A stretch of 64,000 nt of DNA from Dichotomocladium elegans (GCA_025716815.1 JAIXMN010000011.1:62001-126000); one strand, 5' to 3'. Shown: positions 1 through 12,305, counted from the stretch's first letter. The notes: generated by a model from the sequence alone, not told the origin. A program made the numbers and translations.

Positions 1-179
1 AACTCCCGCGAATCCTCGAACGCACTGTATTCCGCTTTTTTTTTCTCGCTACGAAGCTCAGTCATCACGAAACGATTGTCGTTCATTTTTGTCATTAACC
101 TGAAGCAACAGCCTCAGAACTGTTCAACCACAGTGATGCGATCCTGATCTGCATGCTTTCGTTACTCAATTTGCAGTCA
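1..179 (+). repeat. Left terminal inverted repeat of the IS630-type element
   Basis: This stretch is the reverse complement of 14437-14615 with about three mismatches. It starts AACTCCCGCGAATCCTCGAA. The repeat may extend a few A residues left of the window. Confidence 0.9.
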
Positions 180-1160
180 TTCTCAAGACGTGTGGCCAGC
201 ATCATCATAATTGAACATCGGGGGCGCGTTGATGCCCGCATTTCACGGGATGGGTTATAAAAATGATCCTTGGACTCCTGCTGGCGAAATCTCCATCTCA
301 TCTCGTGTTTATCAGCAAATGACTTTTCTTCTGTACCAGACAATGCATGAAAATATCACCTGGGATTACAACTATTATATTGTATGTTGCGGTCCCTTGT
401 TCTTCAACATCTAATTGCCGAATACTGGAAGAGCAGTGGGTTTGTCCTAGCACGACAATCATACCCCATCTTTCTTACCCAACCTTGATCCACCTGCAAT
501 TATGCGTGTCAACTGCGATAGATGCTGTAATCAGCGCAGTACATTCTTTATTGCTTTTATTTTTCGATTATGGAAAGACTGGAAAAAGTAATGAAGGTAA
601 TTCATCGTTTGTGATTCGAACGGAAGAGGGCATGTTTGCCCTTCCTAGACCATCGTTGCTTTACCCCCTATTGGAGATATGGACGGTGACGACAGTACAA
701 CAGTGATTACGCGTGACAGTTGGCACAGCGCATATCGGCAAGATGAGGGCTGAGAAGTAAGGCGGAACCCTTTGATGCAGCCATGCTGTAGATAATGCAA
801 AGATGGCCGTCTGGGAATGTAGCGATACTTTAATGCCTGCTATTATGTGGGGCCATACTTGGTTTGAACAAATGCTGATTTGTCAGGATTACAATAAGGA
901 ATGAAGGGACCTACATCCTGTGAGTTGTTAGCATATATAATAAAGGGCACGTTGTTCTCACGAATAATCCGGGCATAATGGTTGCAGGATGTACGAAGTA
1001 AACTTTGTTACTTGTGTGCTCTATCCTGCTCGAGGCATAAAGGTATAGTTCCGATATGATCTTGTAACACATGAAGCAAAACCTATACACGAGTTTGAGA
1101 TACATATCCATGGTCTCACGCTTCTCAGACTTTCTATCTTTTCTTTGTACTCACCATATA
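180..1160. other. Subterminal region with no recognised gene
   Basis: This lies inside the IS630-type element between its left repeat and the first plausible ORF. Short open frames exist but none has recognisable motifs. I see no RNA gene or repeat in it. Confidence 0.5.
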
Positions 1161-1407
1161 ATGGCTAAAACAAAAATAACAAAGGCTAAAACGAGCCAGC
1201 AAGAAAGGAGGACCAACAGCCGAGCAACTACAGATGGCACTGAGCTCCTTAATTTCCATTGCAGACCGTGTGAAAGAGCTCCAAGAAGCAAGGGACTTGC
1301 CGGTGCCAGTGGAGTGTGCCCCTGTGGCAGACAAAATCTCCATGGAGCTGATCGAACCTCTCGTTCCTAGAATGCAAAAACTTTCCATTGAGGACCTTAT
1401 TTGTTAG
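1161..1407 (+). pseudogene. Small lysine-rich/helical ORF, apparently frameshifted
   Basis: An ATG at 1161 opens a Lys-rich start (MAKTKITKAKT). After a shift into the next frame near 1190, a helical stretch continues (AEQLQMALSSLISIADRVK, then KLSIEDLIC) to a TAG at 1405-1407. Either a one-base indel or an unseen intron would join the two parts into about 80 residues. The second frame looks protein-like because its hydrophobic spacing is regular. I do not recognise the family. Its place next to the left repeat suggests an accessory protein of the transposon, but this is inference. Confidence 0.35.
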
Positions 1408-2103
1408 TATAGGTTGTTATTATCTACCTGAAACTACACGCACTCATATGCTGGTTAGCGTTACAAGGATGCGACGCCGATAAAGTGAGCATCACGCATG
1501 GCTCCACATCTGTAACAAACCAGACTAAACTTGACGAGGATCATGGGTCACTGCCACTTACTAGAACAGTGCCTTTCATACAAAAGGAGCCAGTTTATAG
1601 GACAATTAGTCGGTCGGATTTGTTGAAGAGATTTCTCTTTGGTTGTATGATAATTATACCAAAGTCGAAAGACCATATTGTGCAAAAGCATTTGGATGAT
1701 AAATAAACTTGGAGTATTTACAGTAGGGGGTCTCAAAGTAGAAATCTATGCAGATATCTGCCGAGAGAAAATTTTCGGCTGACATTCAAATGAGCCAATC
1801 ACAGAAGAAATCTTTTAAGTTACTTTGAGACCCCTTTTTTTTCGAAGAAGCTTCTTTCGCGTATTTTCCTTTTTTCGTCAATGTTCCCTGAGAGAGCCCT
1901 TTAATCAAAGTACTATTTTTTTTGGAACTTATTCTTTGAGATTCTTCAAAAGCAGTACTTCTTCGTACTTATTCTTTGAGTCTATCTAACCATAAGCGGC
2001 ACTTTTTCCTGGTTATTCTTGCAGTATCGTATATAAGGAGCAATTTTATTTTTTCCTTACAACTACTGTTACATCTCATTTCAACAATAATACATATTCT
2101 ACT

Positions 2104-3405
2104 ATGCCCAACTTCTCGGAACGTCAGAAAACTCTTCATGCTCTGGAAGAACAGATCATCGCTGAAAATGTGCACGAAATGCTTTTTGAAAGCGACTCAG
2201 ATGATGATGGCGATATCATCAGGGATACTGAGGGATCTGGGAAGGACAGCGACGCCGACGATGGTTTTGATGAAACGATGACTTCAACGAATGCCATGTA
2301 CATCCATATCTCCAATAGAAGATATATGGTGACTAAGCGTTCCCGGTCAATCCCTATTTCGAACTTCATGTCAGACATCGTTTTCAATCTGTCCGAGAAA
2401 GAGTTTAAGCAAGAAGCGCGCATGTCATATGAAGCTTTTACCAGTATCGTCGACATGATCAAAGATGACAAAGTGTTCCATAATGCCAGTAACAAGAACC
2501 AGGCACCTGTATATCGACAGCTCATAGTTGCATTGTATCGGTTCGGCATGTATGGCAATGCATCATCGACTGGCCAAGTGGCTAGACGTTTTGGTGTCGG
2601 GAACGGTACAACCGATCTCTATACTAATAGAGTTATCATTGCCTTGCTTCGTCTCAAATCTGTCACGTGGCCAACTCAAGAAGAAAAAAGACGAATCAAG
2701 GAAGTGAACGAGTCCATTTCTGGTTTCCCCAACTGTATTGGATATGTAGATGGAACATCGATCCCATTGGCATATGCACCAGTCGAAAACGCGGAGGATT
2801 ATTACACGCGAAAGAGCCAATATGCTCTTGCTGCTATGGTCGTCACGGATCCTGATCTTCGTATACGCTTTGTCGAATGCGGTCATGTTGGGAGCGCACA
2901 TGACACCCGGGTCTGGCGGAACAGTGATCTGGGTCTTCACCCTGAAAAGTACTTCCAAGGGGGGGAATACTTGCTAGGTGACAAAGGTTATCCTACATGC
3001 GATGAGATTATCACGCCATACAAGGAGCCACGAGCGAGTCTTGCAGAAAACAAGACATTTAACTATCAGCTTTCAACAGCAAGAGTACGAGTGGAGCACA
3101 CCATAGGCGTGTTAAAGGGCTGGTTCCAAAGTTTGCGTGGTCTACGAATCGTTATTGGCAAAGGAGCTGATAGAAGGAAGGACCATGCACGTGCTGTCCT
3201 ATGGTTTTACGCCTGTGCAATCTTGCATAACATTTTGTTGGTTGATGGTGATCCTCTCGATTGGAGAAACGATACTATTGGAGATAGTAATCTGGACGAC
3301 GAGAGGGAGGAGGAAGGCGTGTGTGTCCACAGTACACAGATGTTTTCATCTGGCGAAGCGAAAAGAGAATATATAAAAAACCTAGTTCTTCAGGCTATGG
3401 AATAA
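2104..3405 (+). CDS. Harbinger-type nuclease/transposase (DDE_4, HARBI1-like)
   Basis: This single-exon protein of 433 residues is expected to cut and join the Harbinger element in the nucleus. The DDE_Tnp_4 core is complete. The first Asp is in GYVDGTSI, the second in LGDKGYPTCDEI, and the Glu in RVRVEHTIGVLKGWFQSLRG. An acidic N-terminus of about 60 residues precedes a helical region. No stops or frameshifts interrupt it, and the length is normal for the family. The start at 2104 is the first ATG of the frame. Its partner, the Myb-like gene, runs toward it on the minus strand. It could still be active. Confidence 0.92.
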   Translation: MPNFSERQKTLHALEEQIIAENVHEMLFESDSDDDGDIIRDTEGSGKDSDADDGFDETMTSTNAMYIHISNRRYMVTKRSRSIPISNFMSDIVFNLSEKEFKQEARMSYEAFTSIVDMIKDDKVFHNASNKNQAPVYRQLIVALYRFGMYGNASSTGQVARRFGVGNGTTDLYTNRVIIALLRLKSVTWPTQEEKRRIKEVNESISGFPNCIGYVDGTSIPLAYAPVENAEDYYTRKSQYALAAMVVTDPDLRIRFVECGHVGSAHDTRVWRNSDLGLHPEKYFQGGEYLLGDKGYPTCDEIITPYKEPRASLAENKTFNYQLSTARVRVEHTIGVLKGWFQSLRGLRIVIGKGADRRKDHARAVLWFYACAILHNILLVDGDPLDWRNDTIGDSNLDDEREEEGVCVHSTQMFSSGEAKREYIKNLVLQAME

Positions 3406-3945
3406 TAAAAGATTATCAGTTGAATAATGATAATTCAGTTTCAAAATATTCTGTTTGGTATCGATCGTCGACGCGTGTCCAGCAGGTCAAGTATATACGC
3501 ACTTCTTCTCAAATGTCCATCATTCATTAGTAATAAACATAATTATTTATCTTATTTCTTCGTTTCTCTTCCTATCTGATTCATCTCCTAGCATCTATGC
3601 TTCTTATCAATTCTATTCCAGTACTATTCCAATCTTGCTTGATAATTTTTGCTTCCTCTTGTCCATCACACTTCCATATTTTGCTTGTACTCTGTCCTGT
3701 GCTGTCTTGCTGCAACGCACTTAGCATTTTTTTTACCGGTACTGCCTTCGATTCCTCTTTTCCTTCTTTCACTCCAATACAAACCTACGCCTATCACTTT
3801 CTATTACAGAAATATTCCTAGAACTCCTACAGGGAAGACCAGGTATTCAAGTAAGATACTAAGTAACTATTCAGATATGGTACTATGCACGTCTATCAAT
3901 CATATATTTATTGAAGTAGCATTACTATAGCTATATATGATAACT

Positions 3946-5053
3946 TCAATTCTCATCTTCTTCTTGATAGCTCCCTCTTCTTCGCTTTCGTTGCTCAAGC
4001 TTACTTAGCTCGAGCCTTAACATCAAGGAGCGTTCCTGGGACTCTTGCAGCCTTACTGCAATTTCCTGCTGTAACAGCAGCATTCTAGCCTTCTCCAAGT
4101 CTGTTTGCTGCTTCAATCGCTCCTTCTCCATTTCCGCCCGATGCTTCATCTTTTCTCTCTCCAGCTCCATTTTCATTTCGCCAAGCTGGAGAAGAGATTC
4201 CGCAAGCGTTGCGCCACCGCGGCGTCTCTTGGTGGTAATGGCAGGTCTACTGGGATCAATGCTGCTACTAGTGCGACGAGGGATCGCCATTGCCAGGACA
4301 GAAATCGGTGCAGGGATTGCGTTACCGACATTGTTGCTGCTATCCCTTTCGTCTTCAGAGAATTCCATATCACTGTGGGTACTTGCTGTAGCAGCTGCAG
4401 CACGACCAGGAGTTACTATCCCCTCGTTTATCGTTGCATCTTGATCTGCTAAAATCTCGTCAGCCTCATCGGATGCTCCGAGTGATAAAGTGGTTTCTCC
4501 ATCTGTACTCGGCAAAAGGAGCATCTCCGCTTCAGTTGCAACGCTTTCACGGGCAGAATCTGCATGGTACAGGGGACAAGCTCTAGCTCTATCGCGGGCA
4601 AACTCGTCGATCTCGAAATAAAACGTACAATGTTCAATGACCTTATCTATAATTCATCATTAGACTATGCGTTAAAGTGACATTTTAAATTGCCATATTC
4701 AAACCTTTGATATGCCGAATCTTAAGCTTTTCATCGTCACCATTGATTCCTTCACCTGTAGATGATAAAAAGTCGCGCGCCTTGATATATGACGCCTCGA
4801 GCTTTTTAATCTTGGTGTGTACAGGCCCATCGTCAACTCTGATTCCCTTTTTGCGCAGCTCATCTGCACAATTGCTTGCGACTTCCTTCTTCTTCTTGCC
4901 GCTACCGTTGCTACCACGATACTGTCTGTAGCGCATACCACCATTTTCGCCAAGGATTGATATTAATGCAAGCGTGCGTTCTTGGTCCCATACATAGTAG
5001 CCACGAGTTGTCGCGTCGTTGGATTTGGTTGGGTGGGTATTGGAAGAGGACAT
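3946..5053 (-). CDS. Harbinger Myb/SANT-like DNA-binding partner protein
   Basis: Two exons, 4705-5053 and 3946-4646, are joined by a 58-bp intron (GTTTGA...ATAG) with matching phase, giving about 349 residues. The N-terminal exon carries the Myb/SANT-like trihelix fold seen in fungal Harbinger partners: YVWDQERTLALISILGENGG, then basic KKKKEVASNCADELRKKG and a helix KIKKLEASYIKARDFL. The second exon has acidic low-complexity sequence, a basic patch (TKRRRGG) and a long charged coiled coil to the C-terminus ending KRRRGSYQEEDEN. In Harbinger elements this partner recruits the nuclease to the DNA ends. The start chosen is the ATG at 5053; an upstream in-frame ATG exists at 5089. Confidence 0.85.
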
Positions 5054-5753
5054 AATACAGTGGATAATTAATTGGCGAAAAGCTGTCAAGTTGAGGTGCC
5101 TTTTATATTTATTACTTGCTATCCATTTGACATAGCATTCTTCTAGAAGTATTCAGCTACTTTATTAGGAAAAAGAGTTCTGCGGATTTTAGAGAAATCC
5201 GTCGAAAAAGAAGGTCTGGGAAAATCTGCAAAGATTTTTGCCCTAGCCAAATAGAAGCATCGGTGACGGATTTTCAAAAATCTGCGATTTCTAAAATCCA
5301 CCAAAATCTGCTTATTTGAGACCCCCTAGTATTTTCAAGAAGAACTTTGCCACAAAATTTGGTTATTGGTATAGACCATCTAGGTTTTTCGTTTTTTTGC
5401 TTCAAATTCGAATACAAATTTTAGTATTTCGTTGCTACGCTTTTGTCAAATTTAAAGGCAATAGCAGCAAGAACATTCCAATCAAGGCTATAGGTTAGTC
5501 TTCCTTCTCCTCTTTTTACACCAGAATAGTTTTGGGAGGCCAACCATTTATGTTTCATTCTAATTTCAAAAGAAGAAGAGAAACGAAATACTAAAATTTG
5601 CATTCGAATTTGAAGCAAAAAAACGAAAAACCTAGACGGTCTATACCAATAACCAGATTTTGTGGCAAACTTCTCCTTGAAAATCCTGTATTTTACATCT
5701 TTTTCTGTATACGGCCTTTTCTTTTTAACTTACATCCTACTGCATTCCTCTAT

Positions 5754-7452
5754 GACATCGCCGAAATTCAATAACCAAACTCCTGCCAGGCCAACCCATG
5801 TCTCTGGTAGAATCTCGAAACGTCTCTATCGGCCAGTAACCCGCTCCCAAACAGCCAGCCATATTGCTATCAATACAGTGAACCTCTCTGAGTCGTTGAG
5901 ATCTTTGCATCTTCGCCAGGTACCTACGACGCATGGTAGGTCCTTATTGTATGATATACGAATAGCGCTGACGTTCCATGGACATAACAGACAGAGTGGT
6001 TCACGAGAATGGCAAGTTGTGCGTCTCTAATAACCCAACAATCGTAGTGACTAATCAGAACTAGATGGTGACGCTATGAGCGAGGATGAGGATGAAGATC
6101 GCTTCCGGCAGTACCGCATCACTATCAATGACGAGGAATCTGACGATAGCAGTAACCATGAGTCTAACGATCAGGAGATGGAATCTGAAAATTTGCTCGA
6201 ATTACCTGTATTGCAGTCATTGCTAAGCACTTCAGCTTCATTAGCTGTGCCAGCTATAGATGTTGAAGTAGCAGTTCCAGCGCCTGAAGTCGGACGGGAT
6301 CAAAATGACAATTCATTGACTTCCATTTCCTGCAAACGTCAGAAAAAAAAAGGTCCTAATCTCTCTTCTGACGAGATTAAGAAGGTCATTCAACTTTCAG
6401 TGTTTGAGGGGATGTTCAACAGAGCTGTAGCGGGCATTGTACGCACTTCTGCTAGAAACGTTAGCAACATCGTTAGTCGATACAAGAAAAACCGTGGAGT
6501 CTATTTGACAAAACCGAAGTCTAGGACAGCTCCTCGGAAAATCGATCCAAATGGTGATGCCTTCATCAGAGACTTTGTTTCCCGGCATAACACAGCCACC
6601 TTGGAACAGATCCAGTTCCACTATAACGAAAGGTTCAGCTCGTCAGTGTCTGTTCCAACAATATGCCGACACCTGATCCACCAATGCCACTTGACGTTGA
6701 AACGCGCTGGGAGATATCCTGAACATAGAGATGATGATAAAACGAAGCAGATGCGCGCAGATTATGTCGTTAACTCGATTGACAGCGGGATTCTCGACTA
6801 TGAGCAGAATTGCGTGTTCATCGACGAGGCTTCCTTTAATGCCAGTATGCGTAGGAACTATGCGCGCTCATACGTTGGAACACCTGCCCGTGTGATAGTC
6901 CCAGTTCTACGTGCACCGTCATTTACCCTTTTGGCTGCCATCAGCGCCAACGGGTTAGTAGAGGCAAGCATCAAGTCTGTGCCAAAACGAGTTCGGCCAC
7001 CTAGCAATGGTGGTTTGGCTTCAGGCACCAGCATTGGGACTGGCGCAAAAAAAGTCAAAAGAGGGACGACCAGCCATGATTTTTTGGCCTTTTTAACGTT
7101 GGTGATGAACCGACTGGACGCGGAAAACCGGCAGGGAGCATACTTAGTTTTCGATAATGCCCCGATCCATACACCTGCCTTTATCACAGAAGAGGTTGAA
7201 GAACGCGGATACCACATGATGTTTTTGCCTCGCTATTCGCCGTTCTTAAACCCCATCGAGGAGTTTTTCTCCAAACTTAAAACTTTGTGCCACAGAGATC
7301 CAATCCACGACGGCAACGGTGATGTGGCCAAGGATATTACAACTCGTATAACAGACTCTTTAGCTAAAATCTCCAAAACTGACTATGAAGGCTGGGTTAG
7401 GCATTCAATCAGTTTTTTTGATCGATGTCGTCAGAAGGAGTCCATGCTTTGA
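5754..7452 (+). CDS. IS630-type DDE transposase (catalytic) of the large element
   Basis: Two exons, 5754-5935 and 6065-7452, are joined by a 129-bp intron (GTAGGT...CTAG) with matching phase, giving about 523 residues. A basic, Arg-rich N-terminus and an acidic stretch precede a helix-turn-helix (SSDEIKKVIQLSVFEGMFNR to NVSNIVSRYKKNRG) and a second HTH-like region. The DDE_3 core follows: Asp in NCVFIDEASFNASMRR, Asp in YLVFDNAPIHTPAF, Glu in YSPFLNPIEEFFSKLK. The reading frame is intact. It should act on the 179-bp ends of the surrounding element. Codons upstream of the intron could be extended or dropped; the splice choice rests on the consensus donor and frame. Confidence 0.88.
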
Positions 7453-8350
7453 GCCATGTTACCCGCTCCATGCTGTACACAACTTGCTTTTCCCATTTTA
7501 AAAACGTCATCAGATATACGAACCAATTAAACTTCATACCCTCTTCTGGAATTGTTATTTTTGTGCTTCGAAACATTTACCTTGATATCCTTTTCTTCCC
7601 AGTAAACTCCATATCAAGGTACAGTGATACGTTATGTCCCAAGCATCAGAAGCCACCTATCCATTCCAATACCTAATAATAACCTGTTTAGCGTAACCAT
7701 GAGCAACTCTTCCGAAAACAACTCAATGCAGATTGACCGAATTCCTGAGCGTGAGGCCGACGCAGTAGATACTTTGACAAGGTTGCTCCAAAGAACTGCT
7801 AGTATGGTTGACGATGGTTAGTTGCTTCGAATATTTGATATTTTTCCATTTTCCCCAAATTTCTTCTTACACTTGGATATAAAGATCATAGCGATGATGA
7901 TACGCCTATCGAAAATGGTGACGTAGTCTTCTCGGTACAAAATCAGCGTACGTTAATATTAGCTGTGGAAGTCTGAGATGGCACTTACAATTTATCCTGA
8001 CTATAGCGGACGAGGACATGAGGGAAGTCATTGTCAAAACGAATCGAGCTTCGTCTAGTTCTGGTGGTGTGAAGCGAGCTGCACAGCTTGAAGCCCAGAA
8101 ACCCGCCAAAAAGAGGGTGTGCCAGAAGCATGATGAAAAGCTCGTGCGGGTTGCCATCGATAATCATATAAATCATGGCATGTCCAAGGCCAGCGCTGCA
8201 GAGAGCGTGCATATGGCGCCATCAACGTTCAGCGCCTATGTCGCCCGATACAGAGCATCAAGGGGCTTAAACGTAATGCCCCAAAAAAGACAAGACTCGT
8301 GTCATATCCACGACTATTTTTCTTACCTAACAGCAGTGACCCTGGATTAG

Positions 8351-8690
8351 ACGGGACATCAACACTTTGTTTCACTCTTCGAGCGCCATTATCATAATTA
8401 CTCTCGCGCTATCCGGATTCATAATTTATATCCCCGACCTGTCTCAGGACGCAGTTATAATCACAAGGATAAATGATGAACTTCTTTATCAACCTTTTAA
8501 CTGGTCCACCGTCCCAGGAGACCGCCTAGATGATTATCCACACCCAGCCTCCAGAGTGACCGTTTTGATAAGCACTTCTTATAAATAGGCCCATTATTGG
8601 CACTTAATAAAAAACAATCCTTTTGCGAGTCTCTCAGAATCATATTCTGTCTCTTTTTATTCTTAAAACCCCTTGATTCCACAACTCAAA
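8351..8690. other. Unassigned stretch within the second IS630-like gene
   Basis: This lies between the HTH-encoding exon and the resumed DDE-like frame. It could be an intron or decayed coding sequence. I found no clear splice pair and no recognisable motif. Confidence 0.4.
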
Positions 8691-8753
8691 GGCAAAAAAA
8701 TTCGACCGCGAATTCGTTCGTTCTGTTCTGGAGTACGTGGATCGCCATCCTAT

Positions 8754-9551
8754 GGCAAAAATTGAATTTTGTGTCCGTAAAGCGTGGAGTTCGAAAAATT
8801 GGGTGTGTCCCCAAAAAAATTTCACTAACATCTGTGACCACATAGCCTGCGTTCATTTTTTTCTGAAGTAGCAATCTGCCCCATTCTTTTACCAGCTGCT
8901 AATGCCGCGACATTGTCAACAGAGGACAGCTTTAGTAATGGCTCGCGCAGAGACTAATAAGTTTGAAATTAGTAGCGTGTCATTTCCACATCATGCGTGC
9001 ATCTCTGTCCAATTCAGTAATTTCGGTCTTACGCCTTTTCTAATTACGAACCGCCTGCCATCTGTAGTGGAATGGGTGGATTCCCCTTCAAGATTCAGCA
9101 TCAAGAATATTCCTGCAAGCAAATGTCTATCATCTTGACGAGTGCTTTCTCATAATCACGTTATTTCGCATAATTCAGGCCTGCAGTTTTGTACAATTGG
9201 CATTAGCTTCACCGCCTCCCGCAAAGCAAACAAAGATTGCCATGTGCACAAAGAACGAGCAATGTTCCCCGAAGATTCGGTGTCAGTAGCATCACGCTCT
9301 GTAGATGTCGGCATTGCAGTTGATCGATCTGGAATTGTTACTTATTTCTTGTAAGTCTTGCGCAGAGTAAAATCAGATTGCATGTACTCCAAACTAATTA
9401 GAACAACTGAACAGTTGTAAAAGAGTAATGGAACTTCGCACATTTGTAATTGACGCAAGGATTGGAAGAAAATGTCAGGAATGTAAGGAATGTAACGGAA
9501 TGCCAGATGTGCCAGGAGTGCGATCTTGGACTGCGTAATCACCGGCAAGTA
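8754..9551 (+). repeat. Left terminal inverted repeat of MULE 1
   Basis: It matches 12431-13233 in reverse complement nearly base for base, with small A-run length differences and a few substitutions. Confidence 0.92.
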
Positions 9552-9769
9552 TGAATTGCTAGCATAAAATTGAGGAATTGGTCATAGTTGTATTTCTCTG
9601 TGGTATGCTCAAAAGAAATAAATTGTAATAGAAGGTATTTGTATTATTACAGTACAAAATGCTTTCAAATATGTGCTTCCTCAATAGAACGTATGTATGA
9701 ACGGTGTTGTGCCTGGCTTTCATTTCTCTGTCCTCTTTCCACTCCGTTTGCATTACGTGTCTAATTACA

Positions 9770-12305
9770 ATGTCAGCAATCAACAACTCATCTGCCATTT
9801 CTCGTGCGATCGCGAGTTTGCGATCTATCGGCAATCGTGATCAGATGCCACGATTCTCTGATGAGCATCCAGCTATGGTTTCGATTCGGCGCAACGAAAT
9901 CACGGCGTGGCTGGAAGGCCAGGAAGTACTTTTTGGCTGTACTTTTTACAATCGCACTTCGTCGCATTCACGTACCAGCAATGCGAGATTCTTATCACGC
10001 TTCGGGAATCATGACGGAACGCCCATGGTTATTCAAAGGGAGGGGGAAACAACCCGACCTGAGAGCCAAGTTCGCAGGGGGCGACCTCATGATATCAGTT
10101 TTCACGAGGTACCCCAATGGAAGTGTAGTTAGAAAACACTCTAATAAATAATTTGCCTCAAGGTGTATATTTGCCACAGAGCAGGTACCCCGAAGACTAC
10201 GGCTCTAAACAGCACAAATCCGCCAAAACGACGCAAGGCTGCCCCATTGCCTTGTGGTTGCAAATCGAAAATTTATATTCGCGCCCATGAAAGTAATCCT
10301 GATGAAGCTATCATTGAATATCATTGGCAGCATGATGGTCATAACCCAGGATCAATCGAAGACATGCGCACCGCCCCACTTCAGCATAGTCTACGTCGTT
10401 TAGTTCATGATTTAGTGGAGTCCCATCTTGATTGGAAGTCTATCAAAGCAATGCTGAGGATCGACAATATGCAATTGGACGAAATACTCCTCCGAGAATG
10501 TCAAGACCTGCCGCAGTCAGTGCGGATTACATACAATGTTGTAAAATATGCGATTGACAAGAGACTCCGCTGCCGGGCGTTTCTTGATCAAGAAATGACC
10601 TGCAGCCTACAACAATGGGGCACGAAAATTGCTGGTTCTCAATTGCTGGTTCTCGTGGTCTATACCTGCATGAACAGCTTGACGATATTGAGGAAGGGGC
10701 ATTCCTATTCGGTTTTATGTCTGAATGGCAAATTCAGGTGAGTGCTTTCTACTTGAACACATTATTCTTTCTCACCTGTGGTATAAGATTGGTAGGGAGT
10801 GTGGCGATCTTGTTTGCATGGATTCCACCCATAAAACATGTGTTGGGCGGAACGGAGAAGCATGCTTTTTGTATACCTTGGTTAGCCAGTCGCACATCAC
10901 TGGGAAAGGCGTGCCAATTTGCTGGATGATCACAAACACTGAATCACAACATCCTATTAAGCATTGGCTTAAGTGGCTGAAGGATACACACTCTTTTTTG
11001 CCAAGGAAGATTATGATCGACAATTCGAGAACAGAAATGGCTGGCATCCATGGGGCCTATGGGACTAATGATGTGGATGTTTTGATTTGTCACTGGCATA
11101 TCCTTCGCGCGTGGAGAAAGCAGATCAGAACAAAGATCAGAGTCTTAGAAGGCATGCGTCGCCCAGCAGAAGAAGTGAAAGCGAAGCGCGAACGCGGATT
11201 TGAGCATCTAGTTGCGATGATGTTTGCAGAATCACCATCACTTTTCGAGGCGAAGTATGATTGTTTTTGTCACTGGGTTCAAGAGAATGAAGGCCAATGG
11301 GATGTTGCCGGGATCTTAGTCTATTTTGATGAGCATTACTTATGCAACAAAGAACAATGGAGCCGTGCTTGGAGATCGGTAATTTAAGTCCATTGCTTAA
11401 CTTCTCACGATCTCATTTAGCTTCTGCATTTAGGGTCATTATCATACTGATACAAATAACTATGTTGAAAGTTGGCACCGACTTTTGAAAGAAGGCTATC
11501 TGGGGAGGATGGCTGGACAACGCGCGGATGTATTAGTACATATCCTATGGGATATGGTATTGCCTGACTTTAAAACAGACCACGTCCGCTGCGAGTTTCA
11601 ATTTCAGTTAATTCACAGGAACCAAGCCGATCAAAGGCGATACAACGCTGCACAACAAATACCAGGCACGTTCTTATACCTCTATTCGACGCTGAACACT
11701 TACATCCAGTGATAAATAGATCATACTGCTCAGCAGCTAGTGAATCGACAAGGCAACAACGTTGTTGTACAGTCATTCACAGATCCAGAAAGGGAATATA
11801 CCATTACTCTTGCAATTGACGACTCAAATACAATGCTGTCATGCTCTTGTCAAGATTTCCAGGTGTCTGGATCGATATGCAAGCACATGTATCTTGTAAA
11901 CCGCGTCGAGGGAATCCTGTTCCCAGAAAGTATTCGTGCTATCCGACAGCCATCACCACCTTCCACTTCCAGACCTTCAAATCCAACGACTTTCGAAGAA
12001 GCCAATGCAAATGTTCTTGCAGATAACAATGTTGAATTCCTTGAGGCTTTGGAAAGGTGAATTACTTCTCATGCAGACATATAGCTGTCATACTCAGTGG
12101 ATTCTTCTGTCATAGATTGAGGAGCGCAGCACAACAACTAGATCAGGAAACTCTCGCGATACATAATAGCAGAGGCAGCATGTATAACCACTCAGATATT
12201 GCACTTCTCAACGCAGCTGCTACACAAATCAATCAAGTTTTCTCAAACTTGAAAGATGCACAAAACCAAATTCGCAGTTTGCATGGACGTCAACGCAGAA
12301 CGTAA
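9770..12305 (+). pseudogene. MULE transposase 1 with SWIM zinc finger, frameshifted
   Basis: Six exons can be placed: 9770-10108, 10163-10737, 10788-11378, 11434-11665, 11720-12056, 12116-12305. Exon structure and phases match the intact MULE 2 gene. MULE motifs are present: Asp in VCMDSTHKTC, Asp in MIDNSRTEMAG, CHWH, Glu in NNYVESWHRLLKEG, and a SWIM finger CSCQDFQVSGSICKHMY. Exon 2 contains a 14-bp tandem duplication (AATTGCTGGTTCTC twice, near 10627-10654). It shifts the frame; without it exon 2 is 561 nt and in phase. The donor of intron 4 is GC (GCACGT) where MULE 2 has GT. The gene is therefore close to intact but probably dead. Confidence 0.88.

Larger units (their letters stand above)
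1725..5327 (+). mobile_element. PIF/Harbinger transposon, complete
   Basis: The termini are AGGGGGTCTCAAA at 1725 and TTTGAGACCCCCT ending at 5327, flanked by a 3-bp direct repeat AGT (1722-1724 and 5328-5330). Three-bp duplications and a two-gene layout (nuclease plus Myb-like protein, here convergent) are typical of PIF/Harbinger. Removing the element restores the MITE end, which confirms the boundaries. A further inverted copy of the terminus sits inside at 1821-1834. Confidence 0.93.
1719..5690. mobile_element. MITE copy 1 (TACAGGATTTTC ends), split by the Harbinger element
   Basis: The MITE body lies at 5328-5690 and its first six bases lie at 1719-1724. Removing the Harbinger insertion restores a start TACAGTATTTTCAAGAAG, matching the other copies' TACAGGATTTTCAAGAAG. 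The right end is CTTGAAAATCCTGTA. The roughly 100-bp ends are inverted repeats of each other and the element is flanked by TA. Related copies are at 17167 and 20128. Confidence 0.85.
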
